The notes beneath the pieces are model-generated. The model saw only the letters and a program-made list of their open reading frames with translations. It was not told the origin of the DNA and made no database searches. From Candidatus Zixiibacteriota bacterium (lineage in GTDB: Bacteria; Zixibacteria; MSB-5A5; GN15; FEB-12), in the NCBI GenBank assembly GCA_030619345.1, contig JAUXBO010000139.1:1-6669 (forward strand): a stretch of 6,669 nt of DNA. Direction: 5' to 3'. Every line of letters starts with the position of its first letter. The stretch's first letter is position 1. The position numbers were made by a program, and so were the translations under genes. Of this stretch, positions 1 through 6,128 are shown one piece after another.

Positions 1-1359
1 AATAATCCATCTACCTTCTCAAGTTTCTGGGACTATGTATCGCTTAAACAGTATGGAGGAGGATGGTTGGTGAATCTGTGGCCGCGCAAGGATGATTTTT
101 TCTCGGGTCAGGTCATGGACTATGTCAATGACTTTGCTGATACGTTTATGTATCGGGCAGGTCAGTTGTCGTTCATTGGAGAAGGGGCAGTATTGTTGGG
201 GCTGTTCGGCCTGATTGTTTTGTGGAAGAAAAGGCGAAAGGTTGCCGTTCTGTTGATGACTCTGTTTTTGCTTAGTTCAGCCGGAGCTATTATCTATTTT
301 AATGTACCACCCAACTTCTTCCGATCAATGGACAGGCATTATCTCCCGTCGTTCGTGATATTTGCCATATTTCTGGGTGTGGGTTCACATACTCTGTTGG
401 TCTGGCTTGGTTCCCTTCGCCGAAGTCTGATCACTACAGTGGCAGTCTCGATTGTGATCGCGATTTTGCTGGGACTTCCATTGAGCCAATTGTTCGCTCG
501 TTTTGATCAGGTCAATGCATCCAATCGTAATGTCTGTCACCATTTCGCAGTCGATATTCTTGAACAACTTGAACCCAATGCTATATTATTGACTGGGGGC
601 GACACTGATACTTATCCGTTGTGGTATGTCCAGCAGGTGGAGGATGTGCGAGCCGATGTAACCATCTTGAACATTCATTTGCTGCACACGTCATGGTATC
701 TGGATAACTTACTGCAACGTGAACCGAACTTTCCGGTTGATTTTGGCGAGGACGGGATTGAGTCACTTCGGCCAATAGCATGGTCTGATTCGACAATCTA
801 TTTCCCGGTCGATCAACCCGCTTTTGATCCCATGCTGCCGGCAGATATTAGTTGGCCCGACGAAGTTGGTCTGGAAGTGCCTCCTACGATTGAGGCCGGG
901 TATCTCCTGATCTCCGATCAGTTCATTTTGAATATGATCAAGACTAATCGGTGGCAACGGCCTGTCTATGCTGCCGCTTCGGCTCTCGGTTCAAATCTCA
1001 GATATCTTCAGGATCATCTTCGCAACGAGGGCTTTGCGCATCTGTTGCTGCCGGTTGAGTCTTCAGAGACAGGCAACGGACCTCTGGCGAAAAACCTGCT
1101 CGAAAAATACAGTTACGAAAGTCTCAGTGACAGTGCTGTCGAGATAGAACTGCCGACCGGATGGGCGTACTGTAATCTCTACGGCTCATTTGCTCAACTG
1201 GCGATGTCACAATTTGAAGACGGAGACACAACTGCCGCGCTGGCGACTCTGGCAATTATGAATGAAAAACTACCAATGGATCGGCTGCAGCCTTCGGAAC
1301 AGTTAGCAGCAAATATGGAGCATCTGGAGTCCAGCATTCGCGGAGAAGAAACTGAGTAG
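1..1359 (+). CDS. DUF2723 (TMEM260-like) membrane protein, C-terminal part, 5' end outside window
   Basis: The reading frame is open from base 1, so the gene begins upstream. The TTG at 67 is an internal codon, not the start. The first 22 codons (NPSTFSSFWDYVSLKQYGGG region) match the loop that DUF2723 proteins carry before a membrane segment. Counting from base 1, four hydrophobic helices follow at roughly residues 53-75, 80-100, 110-135 and 140-165. A soluble C-terminal domain then carries the family hallmark TGGDTDTYPLWYVQQVE, followed by NIHLLHTSWYL, and later WQRPVYAAAS. Pfam PF11028 (DUF2723) is related to human TMEM260, a protein O-mannosyltransferase, and bacterial members are presumed lipid-linked sugar transferases acting at the outer face of the inner membrane. 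Function here is inferred from family only, because the N-terminal catalytic region is outside the window. It ends with TAG and converges on tsaD. Confidence 0.85.
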   Translation, partial: NNPSTFSSFWDYVSLKQYGGGWLVNLWPRKDDFFSGQVMDYVNDFADTFMYRAGQLSFIGEGAVLLGLFGLIVLWKKRRKVAVLLMTLFLLSSAGAIIYFNVPPNFFRSMDRHYLPSFVIFAIFLGVGSHTLLVWLGSLRRSLITTVAVSIVIAILLGLPLSQLFARFDQVNASNRNVCHHFAVDILEQLEPNAILLTGGDTDTYPLWYVQQVEDVRADVTILNIHLLHTSWYLDNLLQREPNFPVDFGEDGIESLRPIAWSDSTIYFPVDQPAFDPMLPADISWPDEVGLEVPPTIEAGYLLISDQFILNMIKTNRWQRPVYAAASALGSNLRYLQDHLRNEGFAHLLLPVESSETGNGPLAKNLLEKYSYESLSDSAVEIELPTGWAYCNLYGSFAQLAMSQFEDGDTTAALATLAIMNEKLPMDRLQPSEQLAANMEHLESSIRGEETE

Positions 1360-1383
1360 TTGATTGGGAGTTTTAGATCAACT
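1358..1383. terminator. Weak inverted repeat between convergent stops, possible bidirectional terminator
   Basis: AGTTGAT (1358-1364) and ATCAACT (1377-1383) form a perfect 7-bp stem with a 12-base loop. The repeat covers the stop codons of both convergent genes (TAG at 1357-1359, TAA at 1373-1375). The stem is AT-rich and no clear U-tract follows on the + strand. On the - strand the sequence beyond it is only moderately T-rich. The position is right for a shared terminator, but the structure is too weak to call one with confidence. Confidence 0.25.
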
Positions 1384-2374
1384 TCAAGTAAGGAACGGCA
1401 TTAATCGAGAGGTCGCCGGGGCCATCATTTTGATATTGATAGTAACCGGCTGCAGCTATCATCGCTGCGTTGTCGGTGCAGAGCGGTAATGTCGGATAAA
1501 AGACGCGCAACCGTTCGCGGTCGCACCGCTCCTGCATAACCGATCGTAGTCGGCTGTTGGCGGCCACACCGCCGGATATCGTTACATCTCGAATCTTCTT
1601 AGACAATGCGGCTCTGATAGTTTTTACCGCGAGAACTTCGACTGCGGCTTCCTGAAAAGAGGCGGCGATGTCGGCCTTATGCTTTTCAAATTCCTCATTC
1701 GACATTTTTTTGATTTGCATCATTACTGCTGTTTTGAGACCGGAGAAAGAAAAACGAAAGGAGTCATCCTTTAGCATCGGACGGGGCAGCTTTAGAAAAT
1801 TTGAATCACCTTCTTTCGCAAGTTGGTCGATCTGAACTCCTCCCGGATAACCAAGCCCCATCAGTTTGGCCACCTTGTCAAATGCTTCCCCAGCCGCGTC
1901 ATCTTTGGTCTGTCCCAAAAGTTCGTAGTCTCAAAAACTTTTCACCTCAACCAGCATAGTGTGCCCGCCTGAGACAATCAAAGTCAGATGGTGTTCATCT
2001 AGATCCGGGTGTTCCAAAATATTGGCAGCCAGGTGTCCTTCCATGTGATTCACCGGTGCGAAAGGAATTGATCGCGAATAGGCCAACCCCTTGGCAAAAG
2101 TCAGGCCAACCAGCAACGGACCGACCAGTCCGGGCCCCATCGTGGCTGCTATCAGGTCGATATCATCGAGCGAAACATCCGCCCGCCTGAGAGCCTCGTT
2201 GTAGACGGGAATGATGGCGCGAAGATGCTCGCGAGAGGCTACTTCCGGTACAACACCCCCAAACTTGATATGCTCCAGTTGCGACAGGATAATGTTGGAA
2301 AGAATCTCACGGCCATCTCTAACCAGAGCGACCGAAGTTTCATCGCAGGAAGTTTCTATGCCGAGGACGAGCAT
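1373..2374 (-). CDS. tsaD: tRNA N6-adenosine threonylcarbamoyltransferase TsaD, interrupted by an in-frame TGA
   Basis: TsaD (Gcp/Kae1/YgjD family) transfers the threonylcarbamoyl group from TC-AMP to A37 of ANN-decoding tRNAs, in the cytoplasm with TsaB and TsaE. Read through codon 148, the product is 333 residues, close to the usual 335-345. The N-terminal part (1-147) starts LGIETSCDETSVAL and holds the metal motif HMEGH (H110, H114) and VSGGHT. The C-terminal part (149-333) continues without a frame change as DYELLGQT, then DDAAGEAFDK, GLGYPGG, RFSFSGLKTA, SGGVAAN (about 267-273) and CTDNAAMIA, whose Asp at about 301 is the third metal ligand. Codon 148 is TGA (1931-1933), aligning with Gly in E. 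coli TsaD (VTGIGQYELLG, from memory). No Shine-Dalgarno lies before the TTG at 1918, and a restart there would lack the N-terminal metal site. The ATG at 2374 fits the family N-terminus exactly and lies 2 bases after the ybbR stop. Identity is certain; whether full-length protein is made is not. Confidence 0.95.
1931..1933 (-). other. tsaD: In-frame TGA (codon 148) inside tsaD
   Basis: On the - strand the codons read AAA AGT TTT TGA GAC TAC GAA CTT TTG GGA, giving K S F * D Y E L L G. The flanking frames are the same, so no single insertion or deletion explains it. One G-to-T change from the glycine codon GGA does. The codon is directly preceded by a run of five T that includes its own first base. 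I see no bacterial SECIS-like hairpin with a GGU apical loop in the bases just downstream, and selenocysteine is not known at this TsaD position. Confidence 0.9.
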
Positions 2375-2376
2375 GA

Positions 2377-3297
2377 TTATCTGAAGCCGATACGGACACG
2401 GTTGTGCGAAGCGTTCTTGATATTAAACTTGCTGGGGCACTCAATTTTCAGTGGGACGCGTCCATCGGCAGCCAGCTGACGGTAATCGGCCGAGACAATT
2501 ATTGAGAAACGGTCAAGTTTGTCTATTTCGGTAGGAGAGCCGGTCAGCTCGACAGAAATCCAGGCTGGGTCGGTGTATACCTGGCGATCCGTAGGGGCGT
2601 TGAAAACCACAATTGGTATGTTGTTAAATGAAATTGTCTTTACTGGGACGACTTCCACGACTACTTCGACCGAGTCGGGGAGCACGACCAGATCGCGACC
2701 CTCTAAATCTACTAATGGGAGAATCAGGGTGATATCGTTTCTGAGGCCAGTGAGGGCCTTATGCACAGTTTTGATTGACCGGATGTTCTGCACCAGTGAT
2801 CTTGGTCCGACTACCGTGACTTCAGGGGGGCGTGGGTTCATGGTCCCTGTAACGGCAAAGCCATCATCCGCAGTGGCATCAATATCCGGAATGACCGGTA
2901 TTCTCTTCTCAAGTGAAAAATCGATTTCGAGGTCGATAGAGGTGGGGAAAACAATCTCATCAAGCGTTACAGCAAGGTCGCTGCCGACCAGAAAGGTATT
3001 GGACGGATTGAGGGCCAGCGTTTGTCGTCCGGCATCAAAACCGGTGGCACTGATTCTTACCCCTTTTTTGCGCCACTTTTTACGTAAGAGTTTTTTCCCG
3101 GTGGCCGAGACTATTACATCAAGGGAGTCAACCGGATCAGATATCAGGCTGAGGTCTTCTTTGAGAGTGATCTCACTGACCGGTAGTCTCAGTTGGTAAG
3201 TGTACTGCTTTTCCGTAGCCACGTGGAACCAGAGCAGAATGCCCATGAGAAGGGCGACCACGCGCAGCCAGAAATTTTCAAGGAGGTTTATTCTCAT
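2377..3297 (-). CDS. YbbR-domain membrane-anchored protein (CdaR-like)
   Basis: The protein is 306 residues from the chosen start and has the YbbR/CdaR plan. A short N-terminus is followed by one membrane helix at about residues 8-27 (FWLRVVALLMGILLWFHVA), then tandem YbbR beta domains outside the membrane. The clearest family stretch is residues 131-176, with RIPVIPDID, a Gly-Phe-Ala-Val turn, PPEVTVVGP and IRSIKTV. Two further repeats lie at about 31-130 and 218-306. In Firmicutes, YbbR (CdaR) binds and modulates the diadenylate cyclase CdaA. No cdaA is present here, so that role is not shown. The frame stays open upstream to a TTG at 3363, but the ATG at 3297 puts the hydrophobic helix at the usual distance from the N-terminus and has a GGA 7 bases before it. 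It ends TAA, 2 bases before the tsaD start, which suggests coupled translation. Confidence 0.85.
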   Translation of the reverse strand: MRINLLENFWLRVVALLMGILLWFHVATEKQYTYQLRLPVSEITLKEDLSLISDPVDSLDVIVSATGKKLLRKKWRKKGVRISATGFDAGRQTLALNPSNTFLVGSDLAVTLDEIVFPTSIDLEIDFSLEKRIPVIPDIDATADDGFAVTGTMNPRPPEVTVVGPRSLVQNIRSIKTVHKALTGLRNDITLILPLVDLEGRDLVVLPDSVEVVVEVVPVKTISFNNIPIVVFNAPTDRQVYTDPAWISVELTGSPTEIDKLDRFSIIVSADYRQLAADGRVPLKIECPSKFNIKNASHNRVRIGFR

Positions 3298-3334
3298 ACT
3301 TAAATCCAGTTTCCAATCAATCAGTATCAACCGA

Positions 3335-3363
3335 AGTCTAACAAAAGTTGGTCCCGCATTCAA
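3335..3363 (-). promoter_or_regulatory. Candidate sigma70-type promoter upstream of ybbR-tsaD
   Basis: In the 84-base gap between the propeller stop and the ybbR ATG, the - strand has TTGAAT (3363-3358) and TAGACT (3340-3335) separated by exactly 17 bases. Each box matches its consensus at 4 of 6 positions. Transcription would start near 3328, leaving about 30 bases of leader. This gap is the longest in the - strand block, so an internal promoter is plausible, but matches of this quality arise by chance and the organism's promoter consensus is unknown. Confidence 0.22.
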
Positions 3364-3381
3364 CCTTTAATAAACAGTGAA

Positions 3382-4863
3382 TCAATCGACTCGATTGGGA
3401 TTGTTCCACCAAAAGCGAGTCAACCCTCGATCCGACCCAACCCAGAGGTAATCACCATCAAGCTCTAATTCATAGATCGTATTGGAAGGCAAGCCATCTT
3501 CGGTTGAAAAAGTACGGTCGAATATGGGTTCCTGGTCGAGAAAAAACAGGGTCACGCCGTCGTCAGCCGTTACGGCCGCTATGCGATCATTTACGGCGAT
3601 TTTGCGAGGCCGGAATGAAGTTGAGAGAATCCGCTGTGACTCAGTTTCTGCAGTTTTCAGATTCAGGCCCATTATCAGATCGTTAGTTACGAACCAGAGT
3701 TTGTTTTCCCAGATTTCCAGATCGTAAACTTCACCAAAGAGTTGATTTTGCGGGTCTTGAAACCGTTGTAATCGACCCAATTTCAGGTTCAAGCGGTAGG
3801 CACCGGTAGAAGCGGCAATCCATAATTCCCCATCGACCAATTGCAGGTCATACACGCGCCGGTTCAAGAATTCATTGGGCCAGACATACGCCACCTCAGG
3901 CGGTTCACCAAGCAACATGTTTAGACCATACTCGGTTCCCACAAACACGGAATCTCCCACTGCCGCAATACTAAGCAAATTGTCATCGGCGAGTCCGTCC
4001 GACATATCCACATGTATATCAATTCGGTCATTTTCCAGATTCAGGTAGAACAATCCGTGCGAAGTCCCAACCAGCATATAGTTTTTGTATGGTGTCAGAC
4101 AGTTTACATCGGCTGGGGGAAAGAAATTATCCAGCCCGGATTCTATGTAATCAAATTCATTAATATCGGGATCGAAAATTGTGAGCCCGGAACGAGGCGA
4201 AAAACCGAGCGGACCCCCGATCCAAAGGAGGCCGGAATCGTTGTAGATTGCCCCCACTCCGTTTTGGATTAGTCCATACGGCATAAGCTCTATTCGTTTC
4301 TCCGCCTCTCGCGCCCTTGCCGGTCCCATTCCCCAGGTGCCGATCCAAAGGTATCCCGAGAGGTCGTCGACTACATCGCTGAATTCGAACTTCCGGCTTA
4401 TCGGATCATCGAGGATGCCCTGGTCATCATATAAAAAACCCGGTGGAGGGAACATCATTTGCGGCGGGCTGATATGTTTGAATTCTCTCTGGAAGTCTGG
4501 CAGTTCAGTGAGAGGGTACCATTTTTCAAAAAACTGATCGTACTCAAAATAACCCTGGTCGCTAGACAGATAAAGTTTGTCGCCAAATTTGTCTGCCCAA
4601 ATCCTGATTATCGAACGATCATCCAGCCCGACCGTGCCGGTCAACGGTTCTTCCCAGCGTTGCTCCAGTTTGTTGAAGAGTATTATTCCTTCGGTGGTGG
4701 CAAAATAGGCATGGTCTATGGAACTGCTGACGTATTTCACAAAGTTGAAATCAGACCACGTCACCATCTGTCCGGCCATTTCAAACGCCTCTGCGGATCG
4801 GGGGAAAAGGGTCAATGCAGCGACAAGAACTACAAGAATAAATGATTTGAATTGTCTCGTCAT
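3382..4863 (-). CDS. Secreted multi-blade beta-propeller protein (two-component-regulator propeller type)
   Basis: The 493-residue product begins with a signal peptide: basic start MTRQFK, hydrophobic core to residue 20, and AEA at 24-26 as the likely cleavage site. It is therefore exported, probably to the periplasm or cell surface. The mature part is made of repeated blade strands of the Reg_prop type (W/V-G-T/S-x-x-G-L followed by an aromatic or N-x-L strand). I see about ten, near residues 52-70, 97-115, 171-185, 212-235, 262-282, 306-318, 346-362, 388-404, 428-446 and 472-486. Good examples are LVGTSHGLFYLNLE and LWVGSDRGLTRFWW. Between blades 2 and 3 sits a Pro/Phe-rich insert at about 128-165. 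No histidine kinase, Y_Y_Y or evident type IX sorting domain follows; the chain ends right after the last blade. It resembles the propeller part of PorZ-like proteins, but the function is unknown. It ends in TGA, with an in-frame TAA five codons later. No strong Shine-Dalgarno precedes the ATG. Confidence 0.75.
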   Translation of the reverse strand: MTRQFKSFILVVLVAALTLFPRSAEAFEMAGQMVTWSDFNFVKYVSSSIDHAYFATTEGIILFNKLEQRWEEPLTGTVGLDDRSIIRIWADKFGDKLYLSSDQGYFEYDQFFEKWYPLTELPDFQREFKHISPPQMMFPPPGFLYDDQGILDDPISRKFEFSDVVDDLSGYLWIGTWGMGPARAREAEKRIELMPYGLIQNGVGAIYNDSGLLWIGGPLGFSPRSGLTIFDPDINEFDYIESGLDNFFPPADVNCLTPYKNYMLVGTSHGLFYLNLENDRIDIHVDMSDGLADDNLLSIAAVGDSVFVGTEYGLNMLLGEPPEVAYVWPNEFLNRRVYDLQLVDGELWIAASTGAYRLNLKLGRLQRFQDPQNQLFGEVYDLEIWENKLWFVTNDLIMGLNLKTAETESQRILSTSFRPRKIAVNDRIAAVTADDGVTLFFLDQEPIFDRTFSTEDGLPSNTIYELELDGDYLWVGSDRGLTRFWWNNPNRVD

Positions 4864-4874
4864 GATTTTTTACC

Positions 4875-4906
4875 AGTGCCATGCACTTTGTCTGAGAGCA
4901 GGCACT
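4875..4906 (-). repeat. Overlapping inverted repeats just upstream of the propeller start
   Basis: The - strand carries AGTGC twice (4906-4902 and 4887-4883) and its complement GCACT once (4879-4875). Two mutually exclusive hairpins are possible: a 6-bp AGTGCC/GGCACT stem with a 20-base loop, or a tight 5-bp AGTGC/GCACT stem around a 3-base loop. They start at the stop codon of the amidohydrolase and finish 11 bases before the propeller ATG at 4863. They could affect translation of the second gene, but the stems are short and chance is possible. Confidence 0.3.
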
Positions 4907-6095
4907 AACTGTTAAGATAGTCCAGAACAGACGCTGTTAGCAGCGAAGTACCAAAAAAGAGAGCCTGTTCATCAGCAATAAAATGTGGTGAGTGCCACGA
5001 CTTGTCGGCCCCGATGCTTTTATTCATCACGCCAAGACGGACCATAGCGCCGGGTACTTTCTGAAGGTAGCACGCAAAGTCTTCACCACCGAGAGTCTGT
5101 TCAGTCTCGCTCACTTTACCGCCACCAAATAGGCGTCTGAAATTACGTTCGAATATCCGATTAGTTTTTGAGCTGTTGTGAAGCACCGGGTAACGTGCAA
5201 TTATCTTCATCTCGGCCCTGGCACCGTGAGCTTTACAGATATTATCAGCAATGCGTTTTATCAGTTTTGGCAGGCGGCGGGAATCCAGCGCCGAGAGCGT
5301 TCGTGCCGTTCCCGTTAAGACGACCGTGTCGGCAATGATGTTTCGTGCTGTGCCGCCCTCAATTTTCCCGAACGTAACGGCGGTCGGTGAAATCGGATCG
5401 GTCTCCCGTGAGACTATTTTCTGCAGTGACTCCACAACTTCCGCTGCAATTACAATCGCATCGACGGCATTTTGCGGACGGGCGGCATGTCCCCCGCGAC
5501 CGTGGATGATGAGATCAAAGTCTATCACCGAAGCCATCGTGATACCGCCACGAACGCCAATTTTCCCTGTGGCCAGATGAGGATCAACGTGCAGTCCGAA
5601 AATCATACTGACATTTTTAAGAGCGCCGTTTGCGATCATTGGGGTAGCCCCACCCGGCGGATGTTCTTCAGCAGGCTGAAATATGAAACGGACATTTCCC
5701 TGCAACTCGTCTTTGAACTGCTTGAGAACGGAGGCCAGGCCGAGTACGGTGGCCATATGCATGTCGTGTCCGCAAGCGTGCATGAAACCCTTACGACGGG
5801 ACTTGAATGGTACACTGGACTGTTCCAGAATCGGGAGAGCATCAATATCGGTTCTTATTGCTACCGTCTTGCCCGGCTTTGCGCCTTTCAATTCAACCAG
5901 CAGACCAGTCTTCATTTTGAGGGGAAGAACCTTCAGTCCGAGTTTCTTGATCTCGCCCCTGAGAAACTTAGTTGTTTGAAACTCATCATTGGCTGTTTCA
6001 GGATATTGGTGTAAATGTCGTCGCCAGGCGATCTGCTTTTTGTGGATTCGCTTGGCGCGTTCGGTGACCTTATCAACTGAATATGTACCGTCCAT
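4905..6095 (-). CDS. M20D-family metal-dependent amidohydrolase (N-acyl-amino acid hydrolase type)
   Basis: At 396 residues this is full length for the M20D (HipO/AmaA/IAA-amino acid hydrolase) family, which cleaves the amide bond of N-acylated amino acids using a bound metal pair. All hallmark motifs are present in order: WRRHLHQYPE (24-33), RTDIDALPI (81-89), ACGHDMH (107-113) with ligands C108 and H110, PAEE (141-144) with E143 as catalytic base and E144 as ligand, GLHVDP (167-172) with H169, and HSPHF (368-372) with the last metal His. The lid/dimer domain begins near GRGGHAARPQNAVDAI (199-214), and GGEDFACYLQ lies at 336-345. There is no signal peptide, so it is cytoplasmic. The start is supported by GAAGAGA six bases before the ATG. 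Substrate cannot be read from sequence. Hippurate, N-acetyl-amino acids and N-acetyl-diaminopimelate are all possible, and no lysine-pathway genes are adjacent. It lies 33 bases after the upstream DUF4846-like gene. Confidence 0.92.
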   Translation of the reverse strand: MDGTYSVDKVTERAKRIHKKQIAWRRHLHQYPETANDEFQTTKFLRGEIKKLGLKVLPLKMKTGLLVELKGAKPGKTVAIRTDIDALPILEQSSVPFKSRRKGFMHACGHDMHMATVLGLASVLKQFKDELQGNVRFIFQPAEEHPPGGATPMIANGALKNVSMIFGLHVDPHLATGKIGVRGGITMASVIDFDLIIHGRGGHAARPQNAVDAIVIAAEVVESLQKIVSRETDPISPTAVTFGKIEGGTARNIIADTVVLTGTARTLSALDSRRLPKLIKRIADNICKAHGARAEMKIIARYPVLHNSSKTNRIFERNFRRLFGGGKVSETEQTLGGEDFACYLQKVPGAMVRLGVMNKSIGADKSWHSPHFIADEQALFFGTSLLTASVLDYLNS

Positions 6096-6100
6096 GGATA

Positions 6101-6107
6101 TCTCTTC
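6101..6107 (-). promoter_or_regulatory. Ribosome binding site of the M20D amidohydrolase
   Basis: GAAGAGA lies six bases before the ATG at 6095, a partial Shine-Dalgarno match. It is the clearest ribosome binding site in a window where tsaD and the propeller have little or none, and it fixes the amidohydrolase start. Confidence 0.5.
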
Positions 6108-6128
6108 ACTCGCTTTAGCTTAAGAACC

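Noticed and set aside
1373..1918. C-terminal half of tsaD as a separate functional gene
   Set aside because: It lacks a start signal and lacks the N-terminal metal site. The preceding codons DYEL are still conserved TsaD sequence, so this is one interrupted gene.
1931..1933. Selenocysteine at the tsaD TGA
   Set aside because: The aligned residue is glycine rather than cysteine, no SECIS-like hairpin is seen downstream, and no TsaD selenoprotein is known to me.
2519..3199. 226-codon open frame on the + strand
   Set aside because: It lies wholly antisense to the YbbR coding region, is Ser/Thr/Arg-rich with no recognisable domain, and has no Shine-Dalgarno. It is a shadow of ybbR.
3327..3359. 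Ten-codon upstream ORF (MRDQLLLDFG) before ybbR on the - strand, preceded by AAAGG
   Set aside because: The Shine-Dalgarno spacing is only 4 bases, the peptide has no regulatory codon run, and the candidate promoter overlaps it. Chance is the simplest reading.
3298..3363. Longer YbbR start at the TTG at 3363
   Set aside because: AAAGG lies directly against the TTG with no spacing, and the extra 22 residues precede the usual YbbR N-terminus. The ATG at 3297 fits the family better.
4459..4845. 128-codon open frame on the + strand
   Set aside because: It is antisense to the N-terminal part of the propeller gene and has no domain or start signal.
5472..6014. 180-codon open frame on the + strand
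   Set aside because: It is antisense to the M20D amidohydrolase, whose motifs are complete, and has no family features of its own.
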